Positions 1 through 8,987 of a DNA stretch of 57,863 nt are shown here, one piece after another. The stretch comes from Hyphomicrobiales bacterium (GTDB lineage: Bacteria; Pseudomonadota; Alphaproteobacteria; Rhizobiales; Rhizobiaceae). The notes under the pieces are model-generated. The model searched no databases and was not told the origin of the DNA. It worked only from the letters and a program-made list of their open reading frames with translations. The position numbers were made by a program, and so were the translations under genes. The DNA lies in assembly GCA_900473205.1 (NCBI GenBank), contig UCLB01000002.1:1-57863 (forward strand), given 5' to 3'. How positions within the stretch are numbered: the stretch's first letter is position 1; the number at the start of each line of letters is the position of its first letter.

Positions 1-378
1 GACAGGGTGGTCTCTGAAATTGTCAAACGTGAAGGGTTCGAAGACGCGCTGGACCGAGTGGCATTCGTCGGGGTCTCTCAAGGCGCCATTATGGCGCTGG
101 ATGGAGTGGCATCGGGTCGCTGGAAGGTCGGCGCTCTCGTCACTTTTGCAGGGTTGTTGCCTCTGCCGCCGACGTCATCTTCGACACGAACAGTTATTCT
201 GATGATGCATGGTGCAGAGGATAAGACAATTCCGCCGGCGGCGACGACGGTCGCGTCTGGCCAACTGCGATCGGTAGGCTTCACGGTGACGTCTAAAATC
301 TATCCTGGGGTCGGCCACACTATATCGTCGGAGGAGGCAAAGGATGCCGTGATCTTCCTTCGCGACGGTTTCAAATAG
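1..378 (+). CDS. Alpha/beta hydrolase (phospholipase/carboxylesterase-like), 3' part
   Basis: The reading frame is open from the first base of the window, so the N-terminus lies outside it. The visible 125 codons carry the three parts of a serine-hydrolase triad in order: the nucleophile elbow GVSQG, then an Asp in HGAEDKTIPP, then a His in GVGHTIS near the C-terminus. This spacing and the HG-x-x-D-x-x-IP segment are typical of the phospholipase/carboxylesterase and dienelactone-hydrolase group. The substrate cannot be told. The gene ends about 110 nt from a convergent PRC-barrel gene, with a hairpin between them. Family assignment is fairly secure; the specific function is not. Confidence 0.75.
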   Translation, partial: DRVVSEIVKREGFEDALDRVAFVGVSQGAIMALDGVASGRWKVGALVTFAGLLPLPPTSSSTRTVILMMHGAEDKTIPPAATTVASGQLRSVGFTVTSKIYPGVGHTISSEEAKDAVIFLRDGFK

Positions 379-449
379 CGCATAATCGGGAGGTCGGGGC
401 TCAATTTTTTGATTGGGTCGTTTAGGCCACGTTAAAAGCGACCGGTACA

Positions 450-477
450 GGGTCCGATCTTGATTAAGACCGGACCC
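450..477. terminator. Hairpin between convergent genes
   Basis: GGGTCCG (450-456) pairs with CGGACCC (471-477). After one A/C mismatch, TCTT pairs with AAGA around a GATT loop. It lies between the convergent hydrolase and PRC-barrel genes, but no T-run follows on either strand, so intrinsic termination is only a guess from position. Confidence 0.35.
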
Positions 478-485
478 CAACAACA

Positions 486-779
486 TCAGTGGTGATGTTC
501 TGGCATCTCTTTCAATTGGTCTTTCGTCCACGACGTCACAGCATGAACATCGCCATCCTCGTCGCGCATGAAATCAAGATCGCTCAGCGCGACCGCTACT
601 GGCTTGGCGCCGATTCCGAGAAAGCCGCCAACATCGATGATCGCTTGGCCACCTGTTCCGCCATGGACGTGATCGACCTTTCCAACTTTATGATCATCTG
701 CGCCATATACGGTTGCACCCTCCAGAATTTCTGGAGTCAACTCTGTCGTTGATAGGCGAACGTGGTTTGTATGATCCAT
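486..779 (-). CDS. PRC-barrel domain protein
   Basis: A 97-residue protein with a PRC-barrel-type fold signature: the segment GATVYGADDHKVGKVDHV followed by a short beta-rich stretch and GAKPVAVALSDLDF. Such small soluble proteins occur widely in rhizobia, often linked to stress, with no defined reaction. The start was set at 779 because an AGGAGG Shine-Dalgarno sequence (complement of 787-792) sits seven bases upstream. The frame stays open nine codons further, but an upstream start would leave that site inside the gene. The C-terminus ends in three histidines. It runs alone, convergent with the upstream hydrolase. Confidence 0.75.
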   Translation of the reverse strand: MDHTNHVRLSTTELTPEILEGATVYGADDHKVGKVDHVHGGTGGQAIIDVGGFLGIGAKPVAVALSDLDFMRDEDGDVHAVTSWTKDQLKEMPEHHH

Positions 780-923
780 TGGTTTTCCTCCTTTTTGGAT
801 GATCACGTAACGGCATTACAGGCCTCTGGTTCCCTAAAACGGAAAAGCTTTAATTGACCCCTGACGAACGGCTCTTCCTACGCTCTCATGCTATGTGATT
901 ATATTCGCGAGAGGATCCGGGCA

Positions 924-1187
924 CTACCATCTGTAGTCACGGTATTCATGTCGCCCACGCCATTCCCCTTGGTAATAGTAGTCGCGGCGTTCTCGCCATT
1001 CGCGTCTATCGCGCCATTCTCGTCTGGCTTCCCAGCGGTCACGTCTATCCCACCGATCGCGATACTCGCGTGGGGGGGCGTTTGGGCGGCAATAGCCACG
1101 TGGGGAAAGGTGGAATCCGCGTCCGCAAGCGTAATCTACTTTCTGCACGTCGGAGGCCGCTGGGACAGATAGTTGAACTGACGGCAT
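924..1187 (-). CDS. GCG_CRPN-type secreted protein with broken signal sequence
   Basis: The 87-residue frame has the core YACGRGFHLSPRGYCRPN followed by Arg/Asp/Trp/Tyr-rich repeats, the layout of the GCG_CRPN prefix-to-repeats family of small secreted proteins. Family members begin with a signal peptide; here the first ATG (1187) lies after the expected cleavage region. Reading further upstream in frame gives a hydrophobic run ending LLANVANA (down to 1188), then TAA at 1233-1235, then another hydrophobic run LLTFAVLVALAT. No ATG, GTG or TTG lies between that stop and 1187. The gene therefore looks 5'-damaged, either by a nonsense change or by the junction with the toxin gene that ends at 1283. 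Function unknown; export is doubtful as it stands. Confidence 0.6.
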   Translation of the reverse strand: MPSVQLSVPAASDVQKVDYACGRGFHLSPRGYCRPNAPPREYRDRWDRRDRWEARREWRDRREWRERRDYYYQGEWRGRHEYRDYRW

Positions 1188-1282
1188 TGCGTTGGCGACG
1201 TTGGCAAGCAGACTACCTAGAATTATTTGACATTATGTAGCAAGTGCCACCAGAACTGCAAAAGTAAGAAGGCCTTCCGCAA

Positions 1283-1900
1283 TTATGGGCTAGGTTCATT
1301 GCTGGACTTCTGAATGGCGTTCCAAAGGGTGTCCGGCGTGAAATCGTAGCCCAAGCGCATCCATTGCATTACATCGAACGGGTGCGCGACAATGAGATCA
1401 GCACTGCCGATCTCATATCTTAGAGCCTGTAGGGTTCGCTGGCCCGAAGAAGTAGTGTTCAACACTTGCGTGTCTACGACAGAAGCATCCTTAGTCGCGA
1501 AATCCCTCAAATTGTCCGTAACAAGAATGTCGACTTCAGCACCGAAGGCCGTAGCTAACACGCCTGCATCCTCTAAGTCAGACATGGCGAAGCGCTCTTC
1601 TCCGCCCAAAATAAGATAGGGATCGAGCGAATCTGGCCCATATTTCATAATGTCGATAATCGAGCCGGTATATGCCTTAATGCGGTCTCCCGTGAATTGC
1701 AGCCGACGGAGAACCGTTTCGAGCGTATCGATCATCTCGAACGAGATGACTAGCTGAGCTCTGTCATCTATGCCCCATTTCTGGCTGCTCACCATCGACA
1801 CCAGGGTCTGGGTTGCAGTTCCTTTATGACCACGGTCGTGCGCCATTATGTTGCCGACGAAGACGTTGATATCTAGCAGCACTCGGACAGGACGATCCAT
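1283..1900 (-). CDS. PIN-domain toxin of a toxin-antitoxin pair
   Basis: A 205-residue protein whose N-terminal two thirds fit a PIN ribonuclease domain: Asp in VLLDINVF near residue 10, Asp/Glu in SDLEDAGVL, and Asp in LVTDNLRDF, the acidic residues that hold Mg in PIN nucleases. A C-terminal tail of about 50 residues follows, longer than in classic VapC (about 130 residues). The gene starts three bases after the stop of a ribbon-helix-helix protein, the usual antitoxin-toxin order. RNA cleavage as the toxic activity is inferred from the family; the target is not predictable. The pair abuts a damaged GCG_CRPN gene. Confidence 0.75.
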   Translation of the reverse strand: MDRPVRVLLDINVFVGNIMAHDRGHKGTATQTLVSMVSSQKWGIDDRAQLVISFEMIDTLETVLRRLQFTGDRIKAYTGSIIDIMKYGPDSLDPYLILGGEERFAMSDLEDAGVLATAFGAEVDILVTDNLRDFATKDASVVDTQVLNTTSSGQRTLQALRYEIGSADLIVAHPFDVMQWMRLGYDFTPDTLWNAIQKSSNEPSP

Positions 1901-1903
1901 GCC

Positions 1904-2260
1904 TTACTGTCGATGCGCTACGGCACGGGTGAGTGCTGTAGCTTCTTCCAGCATGTCGATCTCGCTGGACGCGTCTTCTGGCCCCCCAAAACGGTGCTCG
2001 GATGCGAGGTCGGTGGTTGCCTTCTCAAGACGAACCCGCGCCGCCGCTGCCATCATTTCGCGGCCGAGCCTGATGATGGTGTCTTGGTCGTTCTGTGCGT
2101 TCAACTCGAGCAAGAAATCGCGGACCCCCTTGGGAAGCCCAACGAATACGGTGATTGCGCTGGAAACCGCGTTTGATACGGACCTGTTTTCCATCGAAGC
2201 CACCATCTTCAATTTCGTGGCCGTTCTGCCATCGACATTCGCCGAAATTGTAGAGGACAT
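1904..2260 (-). CDS. Ribbon-helix-helix-type antitoxin
   Basis: A 118-residue protein. The N-terminal 45 residues (SSTISANVDGRTATKLKMVA, then ENRSVSNAVSSAI) follow the strand-helix-helix pattern of MetJ/Arc-type antitoxins. The rest is helical and rich in Ala/Glu/Arg, suited to wrapping a toxin. Its stop lies three bases before the start of the PIN-domain gene. ATG 2260 is preceded by AGGAG (complement of 2267-2271), which itself lies in the first of two direct TCCTATA repeats that may be the operator. Self-repression and toxin neutralisation are inferred from this arrangement. Confidence 0.7.
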   Translation of the reverse strand: MSSTISANVDGRTATKLKMVASMENRSVSNAVSSAITVFVGLPKGVRDFLLELNAQNDQDTIIRLGREMMAAAARVRLEKATTDLASEHRFGGPEDASSEIDMLEEATALTRAVAHRQ

Positions 2261-2267
2261 CGCAAAC

Positions 2268-2293
2268 TCCTATAGAAATACACCATTCCTATA
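2268..2293 (-). promoter_or_regulatory. Direct-repeat operator candidate of the toxin-antitoxin operon
   Basis: TCCTATA occurs at 2268-2274 and again at 2287-2293, a 19-base period. The first copy overlaps the Shine-Dalgarno site of the antitoxin gene. Ribbon-helix-helix antitoxins often bind short repeated sites in their own leader, so autoregulation here is plausible but untested. Confidence 0.35.
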
Positions 2294-2603
2294 TATCTTC
2301 AATGGTAGCGATTTACAATGGAAGTTCGCTGAACTCAATCAGTCACGAATGTCACTTGCTCAAGCCTGAAGACCCGCTCATTGGTGGCAGTTGCTGCCTA
2401 TTTCCGGAATTATTCCCGCGCTGAAAACTATCTTGCGCATCTCACATCACTCCGTTGAGGGTGATGTGATTTAGCGACCTGCACGGTGAACCATGCCTGA
2501 ATGAACTTTGACGTTTTCGTGGCGTGGCGAGCTGCGGAAGATTTCCGGATGCGACCAACGTGCGGCGGAACCTACTCCGAACCAGGGAGTGCGGGGAAGG
2601 TGA
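2294..2603. other. Region without a recognised gene
   Basis: About 310 bases between the toxin-antitoxin promoter and a truncated oxidoreductase. The one clear structure is a 9-bp inverted repeat, TCACATCAC at 2442-2450 with GTGATGTGA at 2461-2469. The missing N-terminal half of the oxidoreductase was looked for in the three forward frames just upstream of 2604 and was not recognised. Confidence 0.5.
2442..2469. repeat. 9-bp inverted repeat with 10-base loop
   Basis: TCACATCAC (2442-2450) is exactly complementary to GTGATGTGA (2461-2469). No T-run follows on either strand, so it is more likely an operator or remnant than a terminator. It lies between the toxin-antitoxin module and the decayed oxidoreductase. 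Confidence 0.4.
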
Positions 2604-3308
2604 GACTGGTTCCCACTTGCGGGATATGCCGACTATGTCAAAGTCCCGGCCTCGGATCTCGCACTGAAACCTAAAGGTATCGATCATGTGCAGGCCGCCG
2701 CCGCTCCAATGTCGCTGCTGACGGCATGGCAGTTTCTCGTAGAGCTTGGCCACGATGAACCGAATCCGTTCCAGGATTCCCACCATTCACCGGCTCCGCT
2801 CGAGGGAAAGACCGTGCTGGTGAATGGCGCTGCCGGTGGGGTCGGACACCTGATGGTTCAGGTGGCAAAATGGAAGGGCGCCCGCGTCATTGCGGTTGCT
2901 TCCGGAAGGCACGAGGCGCTTCTTACCGATCTCGGTGCAGACGCATTCATCGACTACACCAAACAGCCAGCCGAGACCGTCATGCAAGATGTCGATTTGG
3001 TGATCGACGCGGTTGGTGGCTCCAACATGGAGCGCTTCCTGAATGTCATCAAAAAAGGTGGCGCGCTCTATCTGGTCAATCCTCTCGGCTTTTCCGGCCA
3101 TGAAGAGGCCCAACGACGCGGCATTGTCGTCTCAACGGCTCAGGTGCGCTCCAATGGTGCACAATTAGCACAGGCGGGTCGTCTGCTTGATGACGGCACG
3201 ATCCGGGTGGTGATCGACAGTACGTTCTCAATGGCTGAGGCCTCCGCTGCCCATGACAGGGCAGGGCGGGGAAGCATGCAGGGGAAGGTCGTCCTCATCA
3301 ACGAATGA
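2604..3308 (+). pseudogene. 5'-truncated zinc-free quinone oxidoreductase (MDR family)
   Basis: The frame opens after a TGA at 2601-2603 and reads directly into conserved medium-chain reductase sequence: AGYADYVKVPASDLALKP, then DHVQAAAAPMSLLTAWQ, then the nucleotide-binding motif NGAAGGVGHLMVQVAKW, then DAVGGSNMERFLNVIKKGG. The C-terminal catalytic/cofactor half ends normally at 3308. Full-length relatives have about 310-340 residues; about 100 N-terminal residues (the GroES-like fold) are absent and only an internal GTG (2688) could serve as a start. The product would lack its substrate domain, so the gene is most likely dead. The downstream cupin and an opposed LysR fragment suggest one original locus. 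Confidence 0.75.
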
Positions 3309-3466
3309 CGACGTTCCGCTCTGGAAAAGGTTTCCGCGATTTGAAGCCTTTTCCGCAACCCTTCTGCAGGAACCCGTCGTGCTTGCACGATCGTTCAATA
3401 CCCAGTTCGATGTCCAGTGTAACCGTTGGGCTGAGCGGTTGCTTTCAAACCAACAAAGGATAGCAA

Positions 3467-3823
3467 ATGGAATCCATCAATCTCGACGAGAAACTTAGCC
3501 TGTTTTCAGGTCACTGGGACCCGCATGTGATCGCCGATTACAACGAGAACGATGTGATGGTCGTGAAGTTCAAGGGCGAATATCCGTTCCACAAGCATGA
3601 CACGACTGATGACTTCTTCCTTGTGTTGGAAGGAGAGATGGAGCTCGACATCGAAGGCGAGCCGTCTCGAACAGTGAGAGCTGGCGAGCTGATTGTCGTT
3701 CCCAAGGGCGTGGTACATCGACCACGGGCTAGAGACGAGGTGAAGGTTCTCTTGATAGAACCGAAGGGCGAACCGAACTCAGGCGATTCCGGGCGCGCAC
3801 CAGCGCTCAAACCTCGTCTTTGA
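3467..3823 (+). CDS. Cupin-domain protein
   Basis: A 118-residue single-domain cupin. Motif 1 reads HKHDTTDDFFLVLEGEMEL with the two metal-binding histidines, and motif 2 reads VPKGVVHRP with a third; the usual motif-1 glutamate is not obvious. The compact size and the PFHKHD...EGEMELDIEG layout resemble mannose-6-phosphate-isomerase-like cupins of unknown substrate. ATG 3467 follows AAAGGATAGCAA, a reasonable ribosome site. It is the only gene in the 2.6-4.9 kb stretch that looks intact, lying between a truncated oxidoreductase and a truncated LysR gene. Confidence 0.8.
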   Translation: MESINLDEKLSLFSGHWDPHVIADYNENDVMVVKFKGEYPFHKHDTTDDFFLVLEGEMELDIEGEPSRTVRAGELIVVPKGVVHRPRARDEVKVLLIEPKGEPNSGDSGRAPALKPRL

Positions 3824-3870
3824 ATAGGCTGCTTTCGCTTAGATATGCCATGCGGTTTCGACGCCGTACG

Positions 3871-4227
3871 TCAGCTCAAATAGGCAGCGAGTTCTTCCGG
3901 GGTTCCTTGCGGAAAGGCTTCTTTAAGATAATCGAGAAAGGCTGATACGCGCGCGCTAAGCAGACGCCGCGAAGGATAGAGCGCCCAAAGCGCCGTTTCG
4001 GCGCCTTCGACATCGCCCCAGTGGTTGAGACGACCGGAGGCGATGTCTTTGCTGACCAAAGAAAGCGGCAGCCGTGCGACGCCCGCACCCATCAAGACCG
4101 CATCCCGCAGCATCGTGTTCGACGACATGCCAAGCACCGGCGTGGTCGCAAGCTTTGCAGACCCTGAATCCGTCACGACAGTCCAGGTGTCTGGCTTGCC
4201 GATCAAACTGCGAACCACTGATGGCAC
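3871..4227 (-). pseudogene. C-terminal remnant of a LysR-family regulator
   Basis: The 118 codons match the second half of a LysR effector-binding domain: DTWTVVTDSGSAKLATTPVL, then SNTMLRDAVLMGAGVARLPL, then SKDIASGRLNHWGDVEGAE and WALYPSRRLLSARVSAFLDYL. A complete regulator is about 300 residues with an N-terminal winged helix; none of that is present. At its 5' side the frame runs into the end of the caspase-like gene, sharing 4203-4227 in a different frame, so the head of the gene was lost at that junction. The GTG at 4227 is only the nearest possible start and has no biological support. Confidence 0.7.
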
Positions 4228-4876
4228 TGCCTTACCCGTGAGGTCACGTACTCGAGCATCCGGTACACCGAAAGTCGTTCACCCTCAATTATCTCCGCCG
4301 GACCTCGGAGCGCTTCCAGAAGGTAGTAGGTGAGCAGTCCGTGGCCGTGACTTGAAAATTCCCATGCCTCTTCAGACACACCTGATGCGGTGAAGATGAG
4401 GTGACCGTCCCCTGCTAGGTTCTGAAGACGAGTTTCCGTCGACGCTAGGCTACGTGGTACGGCTGGAACCTGTAACACCTTCGTACCGAGGCCACCAGAA
4501 AACCAGCAGTCTAAAAACAGGATGACGCGTCGCGCTGGTATCCCTGAGAACAATTTCTGAAGACGGTCGAGTGACAGGGCGGTGCCGTTTATGTCGGCGT
4601 AGTCAGTATCGTGTACGATCAGTTCATGTGTCTCCGACCCTTGGCCGGAGAATGCGATCACGACGGTGTCTTCGGTATTGCATTGGGAGTGCCTCTCGAG
4701 TTCTGTCTCGATCCTCGAAAGCGACGCTTTGCTATCCGTAAGCAGGCACTTTCCCCGCCAAGTGTATCGCCAAACATCGCCTCTAGCGCTGTTGCGTCGC
4801 GGGCCGCGCAGGACAAGTCCCGGATTTCGGGCGACTGGTAGCGATCTATACCGACGAACAGACCTCTGAAAGCCAT
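4203..4876 (-). pseudogene. Caspase-like (C14) protein, frameshifted, both catalytic positions replaced
   Basis: From ATG 4876 the frame reads MAFRGLFVGIDRY, then LSCAARDATALEAMF, a bacterial caspase-family start. Near 4740-4760 the homology moves into another frame (LLTDSKASLSRIETELERH) and continues to VYRMLEYVTSRV. In active relatives the His sits in FSGHG and the Cys in DCCFSGG. Here they read FSGQG and DCWFSGG, so His is Gln and Cys is Trp. With the frameshift and a C-terminus that runs into the LysR fragment, three independent lesions are visible. As I recall them, relatives of this type are often the front part of larger proteins with further domains; none follow here. Loss of protease function is nearly certain. 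Confidence 0.75.
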
Positions 4877-4902
4877 GCATTCACCCTTTGTTCCAATAAG
4901 CA

Positions 4903-4930
4903 TTTTCCAGGCATTTAAGTGCCTGGAAAA
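4903..4930. repeat. Perfect 11-bp inverted repeat upstream of the caspase-like gene
   Basis: TTTTCCAGGCA (4903-4913) pairs exactly with TGCCTGGAAAA (4920-4930) around a 6-base loop. It lies 27 bases upstream of the caspase-like ATG and about 140 bases downstream of the nrdJ stop. It could be an operator for the former or a transcript-end hairpin for the latter; the T-run is poor either way. Confidence 0.45.
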
Positions 4931-5029
4931 CAAGAGTTTTCTGGAATTAGGAGGCGGTGATCAAAGTTCTGCAGTGGTTTTATGACTTAGCAGATTCGAC
5001 TTTTGTGACTCCAGACCCCCACTTTATGA

Positions 5030-5057
5030 CTTTTCAGTGGGGGCCATCCATTAACTA
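5030..5057. repeat. Hairpin downstream of nrdJ
   Basis: CCCCCACT and AGTGGGGG form an 8-bp GC-rich stem with a 12-base loop shortly after the nrdJ stop (5073). There is no clear T-run, but the position suits transcript-end protection or termination of nrdJ. Boundaries are accurate to a few bases. Confidence 0.4.
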
Positions 5058-5072
5058 CTTATCTCTGTGTTT

Positions 5073-8000
5073 TTATGAGCAACCGCTCGTAGCGCCACAC
5101 GTATCGCACTTCTCACACGTCCCATTCCTCACCATCGTGAAGTTCTGGCACTCGCCGCACATGTTGCCCGTGTAGCCTTGGGCAATGGAGCGGATGCGGC
5201 GTTCGGCTTCCTTCTTTTTGGCTTCCGTCTTGGCAGAGGCGGCGTCGGCGGCTGCCTTGTCGGAGAAGAGAGCCGTTGCGGCCTGTTCGGATTCAGTGGC
5301 GATGGCCTCTTCGGCGATGTCTTCGGCCAGTTCCTTGGCGCGCTCCTCGTAGTCACGCTTGAAGGCGAGGACTTCGGAGGTGGAGATGGCGACGGTTGGT
5401 TCCAGCTTGCGGACCGTGTTGCCGGAGATCGACGTTACGTTGCCGGAAGCGCGGGCAGGAGCGGCTGTTGCCGAACCCTTTGGCTCGGACGAAGAGCGTT
5501 CGCTGCTGGTGTTGGAGACCAACGTTGGCTTGTAACCGCGTGTCCAGCCGGTGGAGATGAGGTTGGTCTTGCCTTCCTCGATGCCCTTACCGAGTGCCGT
5601 CTGCGAGAAGTCCGACGTATCCACATGGGCCAGATCGTGGCGACCGAGGTAGGAGACGGCGAGTTCGCGGAAGACGTAGTCAAGGATCGATGTCGCGTTC
5701 TTGATCGCATCGTTGCCGATGACCATGCCAGCCGGTTCGAACTTGGTGAAGGTGAAGGCCTCCACATATTCTTCCAGCGGCACGCCATATTGCAGGCCAA
5801 GCGAGATGGCGATGGCGAAGTTGTTCATCATCGCACGGAAGGCGGCGCCTTCCTTGTGCATGTCGATGAAGATTTCGCCGATGCGGCCATCACCGAATTC
5901 GCCGGTGCGCAGGTACACTTTGTGACCGCCGACGGCTGCCTTCTGGGTGTAACCCTGACGGCGGTTCGGCAGCTTTTCACGCTCGCGGCTGACGCGTTCG
6001 ATCACGCGCTCAACGATCTTTTCCGTCAGTGTCACGGCCTGGGCGGCCTGTGGCTGGGCGATCAGATCGTCCAGTGCGTCTTCGTTGTCGTCATCTTCAA
6101 CCAGCGATGCATTGAGCGGCTGGCTGAGCTTGGAACCATCGCGGTAAAGCGCGTTGGCCTTGAGTGCCAGCTTCCAGGACAGCATGTAGGCTGCGCCGCA
6201 ATCTTCAACCGTTGCATCGTTCGGCATGTTGATGGTCTTGGAAATCGCACCCGAGATGAAGGGCTGTGCAGCCGCCATCATGCGGATGTGGGATTCGACC
6301 GAGAGGTAACGCTTGCCGATCTTGCCGCAAGGGTTGGCGCAATCGAATACAGGCAGATGCTCGTCCTTCAGGAACGGTGCGCCTTCCAGCGTCATCGCGC
6401 CGCAGACGTGCACGTTGGCCGCTTCGATGTCCTTCTTGGCAAAGCCGAGATGTTCGAGCAGGTTGAAGCTCATGTCGGCGAGCTGCTCGTCGGAAACCTT
6501 CAGCGTTTCCTTGAGGAAGTCAGCGCCGAGTGTCCACTGGTTGAAGACGAACTTGATGTCGAAGGCGGCTTTCAGCGCGCCGTTGACGGCTTCGATCTTC
6601 TCATCGGTAAAGCCCTTGGCGCGCAGCGTCGAGGCGTTGACGGCAGGTGCCTGGTTGAGATTGCCGTGGCCGACAGCATAGGCTTCGATTTCGGCGATCT
6701 GGCTTTCGGAATAACCGAGCGAACGCAGGGATTCTGGAACGGCGCGGTTGATGATCTTGAAGTAACCGCCACCGGCCAGCTTCTTGAACTTCACCAGCGC
6801 AAAGTCAGGCTCAATGCCGGTCGTATCGCAATCCATGACGAGGCCGATCGTGCCTGTCGGCGCGATGACGGTGGTCTGGGCGTTGCGGTAGCCGTTGATT
6901 TCGCCAAGCTCCAGAGCCTTGTCCCATGCGGCCACTGCGTGGGTGATAAGGTCTGCATCCGTGCAATCGGTGTGGATGAGCGGGACGGGGTTTACCGACA
7001 GGCCTTCGTAACCATAGGCCAAGCCCTGAGCGGCGCGGCGGTGGTTGCGGATGACGCGCAGCATGTTGTCACGGTTCGGCGCAAAGCCCGGGAATGGGCC
7101 GAGTTCTCCAGCCATTTCAGCCGATGTCGCGTAGGACACGCCGGTCATGATGGCGGTGAGGGCACCGGCAATCGCACGGCCTTCATCGCTATCGTAAGGA
7201 ATGCCGGAGGACATCAGCAGGCCGCCGATGTTGGCGTAGCCGAGGCCGAGGGTGCGGTATTCGTAGGAGCGTTCGGCAATTTCCTTGGACGGGAACTGCG
7301 CCATCATGACGGAGACTTCGAGAACGACGGTCCACAGGCGAACGGCGTGTTCGTAGTCTGCAATGTCGATGTTCTTGGTCTTGGCGTCCTTGAACTGAAG
7401 CAGGTTCAGCGAGGCAAGGTTGCAGGCCGTGTCATCGAGGAACATGTATTCCGAGCAGGGGTTGGATGCGCGGATGGGGCCAGCGGCTGGCGATGTGTGC
7501 CAGTCGTTCATGGTGGTGTTGAAGTGCAGGCCCGGATCGGCAGATGCCCATGCGGCGTGGGAGATCTTTTCCCAGAGATCGCGGGCCTTCAGCGTCTTCA
7601 TGACCTTGCCGTCTTTACGGGCGGTGAGGTTCCAGTCGCCATCGTCTTCGACGGCGCGCAGGAAGTCATCCTTCAGCGACACGGAGTTGTTGGAGTTCTG
7701 GCCCGAAACCGTGAGGTAGGCTTCCGAATCCCAATCGGTGTCGTAGGTCTTGAATTCGATATCCTTGTAGCCCTGCTGGGCGAACTGGATGACGCGCTTG
7801 ACGTAGTTTTCAGGAACCATGTCCTTCTTGGCAGCGCGGATTTCGCGCTTCAAGGCAGGGTTCTTGGCTGGGTCGAAGCAATCGCCATTATCGGCTTCGC
7901 AATTAACGCAGGCCTTCATGATGGCCTTCAAATGCTTGGCAACGATCTTGGAACCGGTGACGAGCGCGGCAACCTTCTGCTCCTCGTTCACCTTCCAGTC

Positions 8001-8882
8001 GATGTAAGCTTCGATATCCGGGTGATCGGCATCGACGACGACCATCTTGGCCGCACGGCGGGTGGTACCGCCGGACTTGATGGCGCCGGCTGCGCGGTCA
8101 CCGATCTTGAGGAAGCTCATGAGGCCGGAGGACTTGCCGCCGCCGGACAGCTTTTCGCCTTCGCCGCGCAGGTAGGAGAAGTTGGAGCCGGTGCCGGAGC
8201 CGTATTTGAACAGGCGCGCTTCACGCACCCACAGGTCCATGATGCCGCCTTCATTGACCAGATCGTCTTCGACGGACTGGATGAAGCAGGCATGCGGCTG
8301 AGGATGTTCGTAAGAGGACTTGGACTTGGTCAGCTTAGCCGTGAAAGGGTCGACATAGAAGTGGCCCTGGCCGGGACCATCGATGCCATAGGCCCAGTGC
8401 AGGCCGGTGTTGAACCACTGTGGAGAATTCGGCGCAACGCGCTGGGTGGCGAGCATGTAGGCAAGCTCATCCTTGAAGGCCGCCGCATCTTCTTCGGTCG
8501 AGAAATATTTGCCCTTCCAGCCCCAGTAAGCCCATGTACCGGCCAGACGGTCGAAAACCTGACGCGCATCGATTTCAGAGCCGTAACGCTCGTCTTCGGG
8601 AATGTCCTTCATCGCCTTTTCATCGGCAACGGAGCGCCAGAGGAAAGAAGGAACATCGTTCTCTTCAACCTTCTTCAAGCGCGCTGGGACGCCAGCCTTG
8701 CGGAAATACTTCTGCGCCAGAACGTCTGTCGCAACCTGGGAGAACTGCGCGGGAACGTCGATATCCGCCAGACGGAAAACGACGGAACCATCCGGGTTCT
8801 TGATCTCGCTCACGGCCTTGCGGAATTCGATTTCCGCATAGGCAGACTGGCCGGGCTTCGTGAAGCGACGTTCGATGCGCAT
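5073..8882 (-). CDS. nrdJ: B12-dependent (class II) ribonucleoside-diphosphate reductase
   Basis: The 1269-residue enzyme makes deoxyribonucleotides using an adenosylcobalamin-generated thiyl radical, so it works with or without oxygen. Visible marks are the finger-loop motif NPCSE near residue 475 (radical Cys between Asn and Glu), [15 protein letters not shown] near 220, and a C-terminal Cys cluster (CGEC, then CEKCDTCG) that carries reducing equivalents or zinc. Length matches rhizobial NrdJ. Start 8882 (MRIERRF) was chosen over an upstream ATG because family members begin here and a GAGGA element precedes it. A palindromic NrdR-type box lies 157 bases upstream. No B12 riboswitch was recognised. 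It is transcribed alone. Confidence 0.95.
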   Translation of the reverse strand: MRIERRFTKPGQSAYAEIEFRKAVSEIKNPDGSVVFRLADIDVPAQFSQVATDVLAQKYFRKAGVPARLKKVEENDVPSFLWRSVADEKAMKDIPEDERYGSEIDARQVFDRLAGTWAYWGWKGKYFSTEEDAAAFKDELAYMLATQRVAPNSPQWFNTGLHWAYGIDGPGQGHFYVDPFTAKLTKSKSSYEHPQPHACFIQSVEDDLVNEGGIMDLWVREARLFKYGSGTGSNFSYLRGEGEKLSGGGKSSGLMSFLKIGDRAAGAIKSGGTTRRAAKMVVVDADHPDIEAYIDWKVNEEQKVAALVTGSKIVAKHLKAIMKACVNCEADNGDCFDPAKNPALKREIRAAKKDMVPENYVKRVIQFAQQGYKDIEFKTYDTDWDSEAYLTVSGQNSNNSVSLKDDFLRAVEDDGDWNLTARKDGKVMKTLKARDLWEKISHAAWASADPGLHFNTTMNDWHTSPAAGPIRASNPCSEYMFLDDTACNLASLNLLQFKDAKTKNIDIADYEHAVRLWTVVLEVSVMMAQFPSKEIAERSYEYRTLGLGYANIGGLLMSSGIPYDSDEGRAIAGALTAIMTGVSYATSAEMAGELGPFPGFAPNRDNMLRVIRNHRRAAQGLAYGYEGLSVNPVPLIHTDCTDADLITHAVAAWDKALELGEINGYRNAQTTVIAPTGTIGLVMDCDTTGIEPDFALVKFKKLAGGGYFKIINRAVPESLRSLGYSESQIAEIEAYAVGHGNLNQAPAVNASTLRAKGFTDEKIEAVNGALKAAFDIKFVFNQWTLGADFLKETLKVSDEQLADMSFNLLEHLGFAKKDIEAANVHVCGAMTLEGAPFLKDEHLPVFDCANPCGKIGKRYLSVESHIRMMAAAQPFISGAISKTINMPNDATVEDCGAAYMLSWKLALKANALYRDGSKLSQPLNASLVEDDDNEDALDDLIAQPQAAQAVTLTEKIVERVIERVSREREKLPNRRQGYTQKAAVGGHKVYLRTGEFGDGRIGEIFIDMHKEGAAFRAMMNNFAIAISLGLQYGVPLEEYVEAFTFTKFEPAGMVIGNDAIKNATSILDYVFRELAVSYLGRHDLAHVDTSDFSQTALGKGIEEGKTNLISTGWTRGYKPTLVSNTSSERSSSEPKGSATAAPARASGNVTSISGNTVRKLEPTVAISTSEVLAFKRDYEERAKELAEDIAEEAIATESEQAATALFSDKAAADAASAKTEAKKKEAERRIRSIAQGYTGNMCGECQNFTMVRNGTCEKCDTCGATSGCS

Positions 8883-8987
8883 TGTCTTTGTCCTCGTCCT
8901 TGGGCGCCTCTGGGCAGGGCGCAAAAATTCGTTCCAGCGTCGCACTTCATCGCGCGCCGCCGGTTTGTGGCCGTATCAGGTAAAACC

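Noticed and set aside
888..1172. Plus-strand 94-codon frame
   Set aside because: It overlaps the GCG_CRPN gene, whose CRPN motif fixes the coding strand as minus.
2442..2786. Minus-strand 114-codon frame over the oxidoreductase start
   Set aside because: No homology and no ribosome site; the opposite strand carries clear reductase sequence.
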